A stretch of DNA of 64,000 nucleotides. It comes from Hyphomicrobiaceae bacterium (GTDB lineage Bacteria; Pseudomonadota; Alphaproteobacteria; Rhizobiales; Hyphomicrobiaceae). The position numbers and the translations under genes were made by a program. Below the pieces are notes generated by a model. The model ran no database searches, was not told the DNA's origin, and saw only the letters and a program-made list of their open reading frames with translations. Where the stretch lies: contig JAWKWE010000005.1 of assembly GCA_041397645.1 (NCBI GenBank), positions 1 through 64,000 of the forward strand. Reading direction: 5' to 3'. Positions 35,585 through 43,300 of the stretch are shown here, in pieces (within the stretch, counting starts at the first letter, position 1; each line of letters opens with the position of its first letter).

Positions 35585-36490
35585 TTAAGCGAGGCCAGTC
35601 AGTTCCTTGGCCTTCGCATAGGCATGACGGAAGTCGAGAAGCAGCGGCTTGTCAGAGGTAAGCATCTGCTTGAAGAGGCCGGACTCCGTCTTGTACTTGA
35701 TGTCGCCGATGGCGAGTGCGCCGACCCCGAGGGCCTTGCTGCCGGGCAGTTCCACGCCGTCCATGAACAGGTCCATTCCGTCGACGCCGGGAGGCGGTAC
35801 GGCATTGACGTCGGCCACGATGAGCAAGTTCTTGGCGATCTCTTTGTCTTCCTTGGAAACGACCTGCACGCCGGCGGCGGCGGCGGCAAAGATGACTTCC
35901 GCATTAGAGATGATGTCGCGCTTCTGCTCGGCCGTTTCGCCTGCAACCGGTTCCAGATCGACGCCGAAACGCTCCTTGGAAATCGCCGCGCTCTTGATGA
36001 CGCGGTCAACGCCACGATGAGCGACAAGGCGAACCTTCGCGCCTTCAAGCGCAGCGATGATCGAAGAAGCGAAACCGACAACGCCGGTTGCGCCAAAAAC
36101 TGTGACGGTGACGTCTTTCCAGCTCTTGTTGAGCTTCGTCTTCATCTGACGCTCAACGCATGCGACCATGGCGGCTGCTGTCGTGAACGAGCCGGCTGGA
36201 TCTGCAAATACGGAGCATTCGAACGGCGGCACCATTGCCTTCTTGGCGGCTTCCAGCATGTCCAGAGCCATGATGGCGTCTTTGCCGCCAAGGAAGAAGC
36301 CAGTGCGGACGCCGAAGTTCGGCGGACGCGAGAAGATGGCATCCTGAATGAGCGGAGTGACATCAGCGATCTCGACGCTGGTGTAAGGCACGATAACCTT
36401 ATAACCGGCGTCAGCGGCCATGTTCACATCGAAGGGGCTAACGTGCTTGCGGGGGTCGAGCATATGCAGAATGGGCGTGGCTTCGCTCAT
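35585..36490 (-). CDS. mtdB: NAD(P)-dependent methylene-H4MPT dehydrogenase
   Basis: 301 residues. It oxidises methylene-H4MPT to methenyl-H4MPT in formaldehyde oxidation. The N-terminal LHMLDPRKHVSPFDVNMAAD and the pyridine-nucleotide fold VTVFGATGVVGFASSIIAA are the MtdB signatures. PNFGVRTGFFLGGKD lines the pterin side. It is MtdB rather than the tetrahydrofolate/NADP enzyme MtdA by length, motif and cluster. It begins 35 bases after the beta-RFAP synthase gene. Confidence 0.95.
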   Translation of the reverse strand: MSEATPILHMLDPRKHVSPFDVNMAADAGYKVIVPYTSVEIADVTPLIQDAIFSRPPNFGVRTGFFLGGKDAIMALDMLEAAKKAMVPPFECSVFADPAGSFTTAAAMVACVERQMKTKLNKSWKDVTVTVFGATGVVGFASSIIAALEGAKVRLVAHRGVDRVIKSAAISKERFGVDLEPVAGETAEQKRDIISNAEVIFAAAAAGVQVVSKEDKEIAKNLLIVADVNAVPPPGVDGMDLFMDGVELPGSKALGVGALAIGDIKYKTESGLFKQMLTSDKPLLLDFRHAYAKAKELTGLA

Positions 36491-36525
36491 AACGTCTTCA
36501 AACTCCCAGATCTTTTTTTGGTTAT

Positions 36526-37509
36526 TTAGATTTGATCGATAGTGGCGCCCGTGTTGCGACCACGCGCAACGACGATTTCAAGTCCGTCCGCTTTAGCCTC
36601 TTCGACTAAAGAATGATAGAGGCGATCTGACGCTTCCTCGCTCTCGACGAACGCGAACCCCGTGGGCCCCCACGAGCTTTGCCCCAGTCCGATAGCGCCT
36701 AGCTCGCCCATACGTTGAACGAGGCGACCTACCGCCGCGCTTGTCCATGGGCTTCCGCCCTGGGCTTTGGCGAAGTGTGCGCCGACAATCTGCTGGATTT
36801 CGGTCAGTGCGCTGCCGAATGCCTGGATATCGAGTTCCTTCAGTCCCGGGACCAGCTTCATTAGGATCAATCGGCAGATGGTGGCTGCCCATTCCTCGGG
36901 GAACACCGGCAGTGCCTTAAACGCCAGTACCTCGGCCTCTCCCGATACTCCCGATCTTGCCGGATCCAGAACAAGAAGCACCCGCCAATGGTCCGGAAAG
37001 TCAGCGCGCAGCGTTACCGGCGGGGCTTGATCGTGCGTGCCACGGCCGCCATCGATCAAAAAGCCGCCGTCAACGAACGCCGCCAGCCCGATACCCGACC
37101 GCGCTCCACGCTCCCCCAACTGGGCAAGGCCATAGGGTGTCAGAGGCCGCCCTTCCAGCTGGGCGATAGCCGCGCCAATCGCAAGGGCAAGCTGCGTTCC
37201 CGAGCCCAGTCCTGCGTGGGCAGGAATGGCCTCTTCCACGGTTACGGAGTAGCCTTGGCCAGAGTGGTTTGAGAAGCGGCTAACAAGATGAAGTGCGCGA
37301 CTGCTTTCGGGGCCATGCGCCGAATGGTTGGCCGCGCGCTGGATGACGAGGCGCGTCTGCGGTTTGTCGATGGCCAGCCCAATACTGCCGAAACGGCGGC
37401 CGAGCGAACCGTTGAGGTCGAGAAATCCAAGATGGAGCCGAGCGGGCGCATTCACTCTCAGGCCGGGAGTCTTCGTATTCCTCGGGTTCAAATTTCTCTG
37501 GTCCTTCAC
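36526..37509 (-). CDS. Beta-ribofuranosylaminobenzene 5'-phosphate synthase
   Basis: 327 residues, a GHMP-kinase-fold protein with the glycine-rich AHAGLGSGTQLALAIG loop and an N-terminal PARLHLGFLDLNG. The enzyme joins 4-hydroxybenzoate or 4-aminobenzoate to PRPP with loss of CO2 and is the first committed step of methanopterin synthesis. SSWGPTGFAFV near the end is also typical. It is the first gene of the leftward H4MPT operon, facing a pterin dehydratase across 104 bases. Confidence 0.93.
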   Translation of the reverse strand: MKDQRNLNPRNTKTPGLRVNAPARLHLGFLDLNGSLGRRFGSIGLAIDKPQTRLVIQRAANHSAHGPESSRALHLVSRFSNHSGQGYSVTVEEAIPAHAGLGSGTQLALAIGAAIAQLEGRPLTPYGLAQLGERGARSGIGLAAFVDGGFLIDGGRGTHDQAPPVTLRADFPDHWRVLLVLDPARSGVSGEAEVLAFKALPVFPEEWAATICRLILMKLVPGLKELDIQAFGSALTEIQQIVGAHFAKAQGGSPWTSAAVGRLVQRMGELGAIGLGQSSWGPTGFAFVESEEASDRLYHSLVEEAKADGLEIVVARGRNTGATIDQI

Positions 37510-37613
37510 GTGACGGGCGGCCGTGGGCTAGGCAAGAGAGTTTTCCTGGCGCACGGCATCGAGGTAGGGTCTATTCGAGCCAGAGTCCAGCAAAGCCTGA
37601 GCGAGGGCAAGAT

Positions 37614-37991
37614 ATGAGCAAAGAACGTGAAATTCCTATGCCCGCCGCGGACGTCGAAGCGTGGTTGAAAGCCAATCTTCCGGCCTGGCGGCTAGAAGAC
37701 GGGTGGATTAAGCGCACATACAAGACCGCCAGTTGGAAGGGAACGTTGATGGTGATCAACACCGTCGGGCATCTGGCCGAGGCGGCATGGCACCACCCTG
37801 ACATCACCGCTTCATATGCCTGGGTAGAGGTCCGCCTCATGACCCACAGCGCCAAGGGCATCACCGTCAAGGACCTCGAACTGGCGTGCAAGATCGAGGA
37901 CGTCGTGGGCTGGCAGCCCGGCAAAGAAGGCAAGGGACTGGAAGGCACGCCGGAAGGCGATATGCGCTTCGCTTATATTAAATATGACTGA
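37614..37991 (+). CDS. 4a-hydroxytetrahydrobiopterin dehydratase (pterin carbinolamine dehydratase)
   Basis: 125 residues. The active-site motif AAWHHPDIT-AYAWVEV is present as EAAWHHPDITASYAWVEV, with T-HSAKGIT following. The family dehydrates pterin carbinolamines or acts as DcoH-like protein. Placed between H4MPT synthesis genes and folK, it is probably used in pterin or H4MPT metabolism rather than with an aromatic hydroxylase (inference). GAGGGCAAGAT precedes the ATG. Its last eight bases overlap folK. Confidence 0.9.
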   Translation: MSKEREIPMPAADVEAWLKANLPAWRLEDGWIKRTYKTASWKGTLMVINTVGHLAEAAWHHPDITASYAWVEVRLMTHSAKGITVKDLELACKIEDVVGWQPGKEGKGLEGTPEGDMRFAYIKYD

Positions 37992-38514
37992 CGTGCCATC
38001 GGTTCCAATAGAAGGCGATCGTCCATTCGATGCCACCATTGGATTGGGCTCGAACGTTGGCGATAAGCGCGCCAACATTGCCCGCGCCGTAGAGTTGTTG
38101 ACCGCGCGGGGCGACATCGTGCTGGTGGCGCGCTCGCGAGATTATCGATCCGCGCCTTGGGGCGTTCTAGAGCAGGACTGGTTTGTCAACGCAGTGATCT
38201 GCGTTGCGACGGGATTGGCGCCACACGATTTGCTCGCGCGTTGCCTTGCAGTTGAAAATGAGATGGGTCGCGTGCGCGCCCAGAAGTGGGGGCCACGATT
38301 GATCGACGTCGATGTGCTGACCTACAGGGACGAGACAATCAATACGCCAGATCTGATCGTGCCACATCCTCTAATCGCGCAACGTGGCTTCGTATTGGTT
38401 CCGCTGCGTGAGGTCGCACCTGGTCTCAAGATCAATGGGCGGGAAATCACCGATCTCCTGCGCGACGTGGATACTTCAGACCTTGTTCCGATCGAGCACG
38501 GATTGAAGCAATGA
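37984..38514 (+). CDS. folK: 2-Amino-4-hydroxy-6-hydroxymethyldihydropteridine diphosphokinase
   Basis: 176 residues. It transfers pyrophosphate from ATP to 6-hydroxymethyl-dihydropterin, the branch substrate for both folate and methanopterin. Motifs are GLGSNVGDKRANI at the N terminus, RDYRSAPWG and the signature KWGPRLIDVDVLTY with HP-LIAQRGFVLVPL. It starts inside the pterin dehydratase gene (8-base overlap), so the two are coupled. Whether it is the only FolK of the genome, or one dedicated to H4MPT, cannot be seen here. Confidence 0.93.
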   Translation: MTDVPSVPIEGDRPFDATIGLGSNVGDKRANIARAVELLTARGDIVLVARSRDYRSAPWGVLEQDWFVNAVICVATGLAPHDLLARCLAVENEMGRVRAQKWGPRLIDVDVLTYRDETINTPDLIVPHPLIAQRGFVLVPLREVAPGLKINGREITDLLRDVDTSDLVPIEHGLKQ

Positions 38515-38532
38515 CCAAAGCGCGTAGCCAAC

Positions 38533-38566
38533 AAAAAACCGCGGCTCGAGTGAGCCGCGGTTTCGA
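38533..38566. terminator. Bidirectional terminator between folK and cytochrome c
   Basis: A perfect 12-bp stem (38536-38547 with 38552-38563) with loop GAGT. Six T residues follow on the minus strand, so it ends the cytochrome transcript well; folK reads into it from the other side. Confidence 0.85.
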
Positions 38567-38583
38567 GCAGTCAGGCGCTAGCC

Positions 38584-38952
38584 TTACTTGCTGAAGGTCT
38601 TGAGATACTCAAAGAGGTTCTTGCGATCGTCTTCGCTCTTGAGGCCCATGAAGACCATCTTGTTGCCGGGCACCTTTGCGCGCGGGTTCGTGATGTACTC
38701 TTCGAAGGTAGCCTCGTCCCAGGTCAGGCCCGAGTTCTTCATGGCTTCCGAATAATTGAAGCCTTCCTCGCTGCCAGCCTTACGACCGATGACGCCTGTC
38801 AGGTTGGGGCCAACAGCGTTCTTGGCGCCTTCACCGACCTGGTGGCAGGCCTTGCATTTATTGAAAACGGTCTTGCCTGCCTCAGCATCGGCTGCAGAAG
38901 CCGCGACCGGCATGGCAGCGACCATAGCGGCCGCCAGAACCCACTTGCGCAT
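38584..38952 (-). CDS. Periplasmic class I cytochrome c (c2/c550 type)
   Basis: 122 residues. A signal peptide (to ASA, about residue 20) is followed by a haem site CKACH (C33, C36, H37), GPNLTGVIGRKAG and a distal methionine M99 in GNKMVF. This is the soluble electron-carrier layout. In methylotrophs such cytochromes pass electrons from the methanol dehydrogenase partner to the terminal oxidase; that role is inferred from the neighbouring pqq operon. It has its own 210-base upstream region. Confidence 0.93.
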   Translation of the reverse strand: MRKWVLAAAMVAAMPVAASAADAEAGKTVFNKCKACHQVGEGAKNAVGPNLTGVIGRKAGSEEGFNYSEAMKNSGLTWDEATFEEYITNPRAKVPGNKMVFMGLKSEDDRKNLFEYLKTFSK

Positions 38953-39162
38953 CGTGTGTTTCCTCTCGTTTCGCCATTCTTGGCACCTGGTTAGAGCGCC
39001 AAGCTTTTTAAACTAGCGCGGGCAATTTGACAGTCTTTTTCTGAACCCAAGCTGAACCAAATGCCGCACCTCCAAGGCGAAACATCTTCTCATCTTAAAT
39101 TCATGACTTCAATCAAGAATTCAGATTAGAGCGCATGCGTACTGCAGCGCCATCGTGATGGC

Positions 39163-40329
39163 TTATTCTTCCGACTTCGAGGCGCCACCCACGCGCCGGT
39201 AAATGAACGGCGGCGGGTCTGCTTGCGCGCTTTCGCGCTCAGCTGTCGCGACGAAGTCGGCGTGGTAAGGTGAGAACTTGCACGCAGGGTCCGTATTGCT
39301 TGCGTCGCCCGTGAAAGCCATGGCTTGGCAGCGGCATCCGCCGAAGTCGATTTCGGCACGCGGACAGCTCTTGCACGGCTCCTTCATCCAGCTCGTGCCG
39401 CGATAGGCTTGGAAGGCCTGACCGTTAAGCCAGATATCGGCAAGCTTGCGCTCGCGCACATTGTCGAACTGAAGCCCAGGCACGGTTTCGGCTGCATGAC
39501 ACGGCAACACCTTACCCGACGGCGTGATGTTCATGATGCCGCGACCCCAGCCGCCCATGCACGGCTTCGGCGTCTTGGCGTAGTAGTCGGGCACGACGAA
39601 GTCGAATACCAGGATACCCTTCAGCCGCTCCTTGGCCTCTTCGACAATCTCGGCGCTCTTCATGAATTCGGCGCGCGTCGGCATCAAAGCGGCGCGGTTC
39701 TTCAACGCCCAGGCGTAGTATTGGATATTGGCGACTTCCAACCGCTCCGCGCCCATCTCGACGGCGAAGTCGATGATGCGGGGCAGGTTCTTCATGTTGT
39801 GGCGATGGATCGGCGCGTTGATGGTCAACGGCATGTCGAATTCTCGCACCCACTTGCCGAGCTCGCGCTTCTTGGCAAGGCCGCCCTTGTAGGCGGAGAT
39901 GCGTTCCGCGTTCTCGTCATCCACGTCCTGGATCGACAGTTGGACGTGATCGAGCCCAAGATCCTTGAGCTTCTTGAGGCGATCACGTGTGAGCGTGACA
40001 CCTGCAGTGATGAGGTTGGTGTAGAGCCCCGCCTTGGCGGCGACTTCGACGATGTCTTCCAAATCCTTGCGCACGGTCGGCTCGCCGCCCGAGAGATGGA
40101 TCTGCAGAATGCCGAGCTCACCCGCCTGGCGCATGACGTCTTGCCATTCAGCGGTCGTCAGCTCGGTATTCACACGTTCCAGCTCCAGCGGGTTGGAGCA
40201 GTACGGGCACTGCAGCGGGCAGCGATGGGTCAGTTCCGCAAGCAGACCGACCGGCGCACGCGCGCACAGGTTCGGCTCGACTGCGTCTCCGAACTCTTCG
40301 AGCGGGGCGATCTCGGCGATCTCATTCAT
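39163..40329 (-). CDS. pqqE: PQQ biosynthesis radical SAM enzyme PqqE
   Basis: 388 residues. The radical SAM cluster motif is C37-x3-C41-x2-C44 in HRCPLQCPYCS. C-terminal SPASM cysteines bind further clusters (CMGGWGRG, LPCHAAE, CKSCPRAEIDFGGCRCQA). It links Glu and Tyr of the PqqA peptide by a carbon-carbon bond, with PqqD as chaperone. It starts 23 bases after pqqD. The last gene of the operon. Confidence 0.97.
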   Translation of the reverse strand: MNEIAEIAPLEEFGDAVEPNLCARAPVGLLAELTHRCPLQCPYCSNPLELERVNTELTTAEWQDVMRQAGELGILQIHLSGGEPTVRKDLEDIVEVAAKAGLYTNLITAGVTLTRDRLKKLKDLGLDHVQLSIQDVDDENAERISAYKGGLAKKRELGKWVREFDMPLTINAPIHRHNMKNLPRIIDFAVEMGAERLEVANIQYYAWALKNRAALMPTRAEFMKSAEIVEEAKERLKGILVFDFVVPDYYAKTPKPCMGGWGRGIMNITPSGKVLPCHAAETVPGLQFDNVRERKLADIWLNGQAFQAYRGTSWMKEPCKSCPRAEIDFGGCRCQAMAFTGDASNTDPACKFSPYHADFVATAERESAQADPPPFIYRRVGGASKSEE

Positions 40330-40352
40330 GGTAGGCCGGACTCCGTTATCTA

Positions 40353-40667
40353 TTAGGCTTTCACGACACCCTTATCGGAAAGCTCCTGCAACATGGATAT
40401 GGTGTCTTTGACGATGTCTTGCAGCGGTGCGTTGTATTCTTTTGCTAACACGGCCGCGATGTCCTCGACGCTCGTCGCTCCATCACAACGCTTCAATATT
40501 TCGACAGAGATCTCGTCGGGTTCGAATACGCGCTCTGGTGCGAGAATGAGCCAGCGACCGCGACCGGCGTCATGGCGCAGCTTGATGTGTCTTGGCAGCG
40601 ATGGCTTGGATGTCAGAACGACGATCGCGCGGGTACGTGCAGCGGACGAGGGTGTGGTCTCGGTCAT
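40353..40667 (-). CDS. pqqD: PQQ biosynthesis peptide chaperone PqqD
   Basis: 104 residues with the conserved PRHIKLRHDAGRGRWLILAPERV and the winged-helix-like C-terminal half (ISVEILKRCDGATSVEDIAAVL). The protein binds PqqA and presents it to PqqE. It starts five bases after the pqqC stop. Some methylotrophs fuse pqqC and pqqD; they are separate here. The N-terminal 20 residues are poorly conserved. Confidence 0.95.
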   Translation of the reverse strand: MTETTPSSAARTRAIVVLTSKPSLPRHIKLRHDAGRGRWLILAPERVFEPDEISVEILKRCDGATSVEDIAAVLAKEYNAPLQDIVKDTISMLQELSDKGVVKA

Positions 40668-40672
40668 CTAAA

Positions 40673-41449
40673 TCAAGCCTCCGGCCTAAACGCGCCGGGC
40701 GGAATGTTGCCGGCGACATAGGCGTTATAGAGCGCATCGAGCTGCACCCAAAGCACGTTGCACTTGAAGCGGACCGCTTCCACGCAGGCTTCCTGCTCAT
40801 CCCGCGTCTTGGCGTGGTCGAGAACGTAGTTAAGCGCAAACTCGCTATCGCGCGGGGCCTGGGTCAGGCGGCGCTTGAAATAGGCCATCACCTCGTCGTC
40901 GATGAAGTCATAGTTCTCCAGCATCCCAGAGATGCGCTCTTTGTGGATCTTGGGAGCGAATAGCTCGGTCAACGACGATGCAACGGCAACAGTGAGCGGC
41001 TGTTCGCGCACGAACGTAACGTAGCTTTCGACCGCGAACACGGTAGCGGCGAGTGCTCCGCGCCTTGATGTTACATATTCGCGATCAAGCCCCAGACCAT
41101 CGGTTAGAACCAGCCAACGCTCGATGCCACCCGGTTCCTCGGGCGGAAGGCCGTCATGATCGTGGATGCGGTTCAGCCATTCGCGGCGCAGTTCCCGGTC
41201 GTGAACGCGCGAGATGAGGGCGGCATCTTTGCGCGGTACGGCAGCCTGGTAGCAGTAGCGGTTCAAAGCCCACGCCTGCACTTGCCCCTTGTTGAGCTTG
41301 CCGCCGTGGAGCATGTGGTGGAAGGGATGCAGATCGTGATAGCGCTCAGGTCCGACGGCGCGGATCTGCTTTTCGAATTCATCGCGCGTCCACATCGGCT
41401 GTTCGCCGCGCGCCGTAGCGCTCTTTTGTTCAAGGCTGATTGCGGTCAT
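40673..41449 (-). CDS. pqqC: Pyrroloquinoline-quinone synthase PqqC
   Basis: 258 residues. It performs the final eight-electron ring-closing oxidation to PQQ without a metal. The active-site segments RYHDLHPFHHMLHGG, NRYCYQAAVPRKDAAL and IHDHDG are present. It starts within the pqqB stop (4-base overlap). The N terminus has about 18 extra residues before the conserved WTRDEFE, so a start at the later methionine in QPMWTRDEF is possible. Confidence 0.97.
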   Translation of the reverse strand: MTAISLEQKSATARGEQPMWTRDEFEKQIRAVGPERYHDLHPFHHMLHGGKLNKGQVQAWALNRYCYQAAVPRKDAALISRVHDRELRREWLNRIHDHDGLPPEEPGGIERWLVLTDGLGLDREYVTSRRGALAATVFAVESYVTFVREQPLTVAVASSLTELFAPKIHKERISGMLENYDFIDDEVMAYFKRRLTQAPRDSEFALNYVLDHAKTRDEQEACVEAVRFKCNVLWVQLDALYNAYVAGNIPPGAFRPEA

Positions 41450-42378
41450 ATCCGGACCTCCATTCCATCGTAGCCCACTTCCCAGCCGGAGGCATCGACG
41501 GCCTTTCGGGCCGGCGAATTCTCATCGAGTGCGGGATTGGAGTTATTGATGTGCACGTAAATGCGCCGCTTGATGTTGAGTGGTTTGAAGACCTCGATGG
41601 ATCCGTCAGATCCCGACATCGAGATGTGTCCCATGCGCTGGCCGGTCTTCTGCATCAGCCCCTGATCGATCATTTCATTGTCGGTGAAAAGCGTGCCATC
41701 GAAGAAAATCAGATCGGCGCCTTTGATCTTCTTGGCCAGCGGTTCATCCACCTCGGCGCATCCTGGAATGTAGAAGAATGACTTGCCGGTTTTGTTGTCG
41801 GTTATCTCCAGACCGATGGTGTCACCTTCGCGGCTACCGTAGTTTGTACTCTCGCCACCTTTTTCTAGGAACAGAGCAATCTTGCCTGGAACTGCGAATG
41901 CTTCAACTGTCAAGCCAAGGTCGATTCCATCGCCGGTGAGCTCTGTTTTGGTATCGAGCGGCAGCGTGATGCGGGGCACGATGTCATGCGCGCACACATC
42001 AAAAATCGAATTGGAGGCGATGGTCGCCAGAACGCGGTCGGAGCCGTAGATCGAGAAGGGCTGGCGCTCGCGGAGATTGATCAGACCGACGATGTGATCG
42101 ACGTCGGCGTTGGTCAGCACGGCGGCCTTGATAGGACTGTTGCGCAGCGCTCCAGTCTTTTCCGGATGAAGCTCGGGATTATCCGCGATCTGCTGGCGCA
42201 AATCCGGCGAAGCGTTCAGCAGCACCCAGTTGCGCCCGTCGGAAGAGACTGCGAGGGACGATTGAGTGCGAGGTCGGTAACCGGACTTGCCTGCCCGAAC
42301 AGCTGCGGAGTGCGTACCGTTGCAGTTCCATTGGGGGAAGCCGCCTCCCGCCCCGGAACCAAGAATCTTGATGATCAT
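41446..42378 (-). CDS. pqqB: PQQ biosynthesis protein PqqB
   Basis: 310 residues of the metallo-beta-lactamase fold. It opens with IKILGSGAGGGFPQWNC and has NADVDHIVGL (the modified metal motif) and FFDGTLFTDNEM. PqqB is thought to hydroxylate the cross-linked Glu-Tyr intermediate. It lies 158 bases downstream of pqqA with a hairpin between them, and overlaps pqqC by four bases. Confidence 0.96.
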   Translation of the reverse strand: MIIKILGSGAGGGFPQWNCNGTHSAAVRAGKSGYRPRTQSSLAVSSDGRNWVLLNASPDLRQQIADNPELHPEKTGALRNSPIKAAVLTNADVDHIVGLINLRERQPFSIYGSDRVLATIASNSIFDVCAHDIVPRITLPLDTKTELTGDGIDLGLTVEAFAVPGKIALFLEKGGESTNYGSREGDTIGLEITDNKTGKSFFYIPGCAEVDEPLAKKIKGADLIFFDGTLFTDNEMIDQGLMQKTGQRMGHISMSGSDGSIEVFKPLNIKRRIYVHINNSNPALDENSPARKAVDASGWEVGYDGMEVRI

Positions 42379-42463
42379 TTCGAAAGGCCGAGTTGGGCGC
42401 GCCGGCGCCGGTGGAGTTGATTGTCGCCGATGCTGGAAATATCGCCGGGTGCCAGAAATGGCT

Positions 42464-42494
42464 GCGGCGGCCGATGAAGTTCATCGACCGCCGC
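42464..42494 (-). promoter_or_regulatory. Hairpin between pqqA and pqqB
   Basis: A 13-bp stem with one mismatch (42464-42477 with 42481-42494), loop of three. There is no T run after it on the minus strand, so it is more likely a partial terminator or RNA-processing/stabilising site. It would make pqqA RNA more abundant than pqqB-E. Confidence 0.5.
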
Positions 42495-42536
42495 GCCGGA
42501 AACTCACGGATAATCGCGAGTCCGAGTGCGTCACAC

Positions 42537-42626
42537 TTAGATGACGTCGATCTCGGCGGGGAGGTAGCTCGTTACTTCGAGACCAACTTCCTGCTCACGA
42601 ACTTCGGGCTTCGACCAGATCTTCAT
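42537..42626 (-). CDS. pqqA: PQQ precursor peptide PqqA
   Basis: 29 residues starting MKIWSKPEVREQEVG. The two residues that become PQQ are in the EVTSY pattern (E17 and Y21), with the usual three-residue spacing. GGAGG stands nine bases before the ATG. It is the ribosomally made substrate of the pqqBCDE enzymes encoded next. A short gene easily missed by automatic calling. Confidence 0.97.
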   Translation of the reverse strand: MKIWSKPEVREQEVGLEVTSYLPAEIDVI

Positions 42627-43300
42627 AGGATTTCCTCCAGTTTTCAAAGCTGCCTTCTCAGAAGTGATGCCCGGCTGGGCCCATTTCTGGGGCAGACACA
42701 TTTCTTTTTGTGCCGGCCCACTCTGCGGATCGAAATTGAGAAGTCAAGACCGCTCCGCGTCGAATTCTTTAGAACACGGAAACCAGCGCAAGCCAATTCA
42801 ACGCATTTCACGTCTGCGTGTTAAGTGCGTGTGATCTCTATGTAATTTTGTATCATTACACTTTGCGCTGGGTCTCGGAGAAGATGAGGATGCGCTCGGA
42901 TGCGAGCCGTCAGATGCCGGACTGTTGGAACGCTTCGTTCGGCTCAGCGATCCACTCCAGGTGGCGGTTTGGATAGGCCGTCGCGAGCCCATCCCCGAAG
43001 GCGGCACGGGACCACAAAGTGCGCGGAGAACATGGTGCGCTGCAAATAGACGTCGAAATGGAATGATAGACCGGTTTCATCGGATATTTGGATTTTTGTT
43101 CTATTGAGTCTCGTATAGCTTCGTGATAATCGAAAAATAATTCCCCGCCCATGGCTGACGACGGTGTGTTCGTTAAGCCTTATGACGGGGCTGCAAAGTC
43201 CCTGCTGCCCGCAAGGCTTGTGCTGTGCTTTAAGGAGCGCAAACGAAAGGCCCGTTAGTGTCGGTGTAGAATTTCGCCGCGCCGCCCACTGGAGAGATCT
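42627..43300. other. Intergenic region upstream of pqqA and cysJ
   Basis: 674 bases with divergent genes on both sides, so it must hold the pqq promoter and the sulfite reductase promoter. An AT-rich part lies at 42830-42860 and another at 43080-43140. A 35-codon plus frame (43151-43258) and a longer one across 42850-43105 are open but have no recognisable product or clear ribosome-binding site. No tRNA, repeat or strong hairpin was seen. Confidence 0.45.

Noticed and set aside
42850..43105. Plus-strand open frame that looked like a gene remnant (SDPLQVAVWIGRREP)
   Set aside because: No start codon with a ribosome site and no identifiable family; it may be only chance openness in a GC-rich stretch.
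43151..43258. 35-codon plus frame before cysJ
   Set aside because: No good ribosome-binding site, no membrane span and no recognised family; such short frames are expected by chance.
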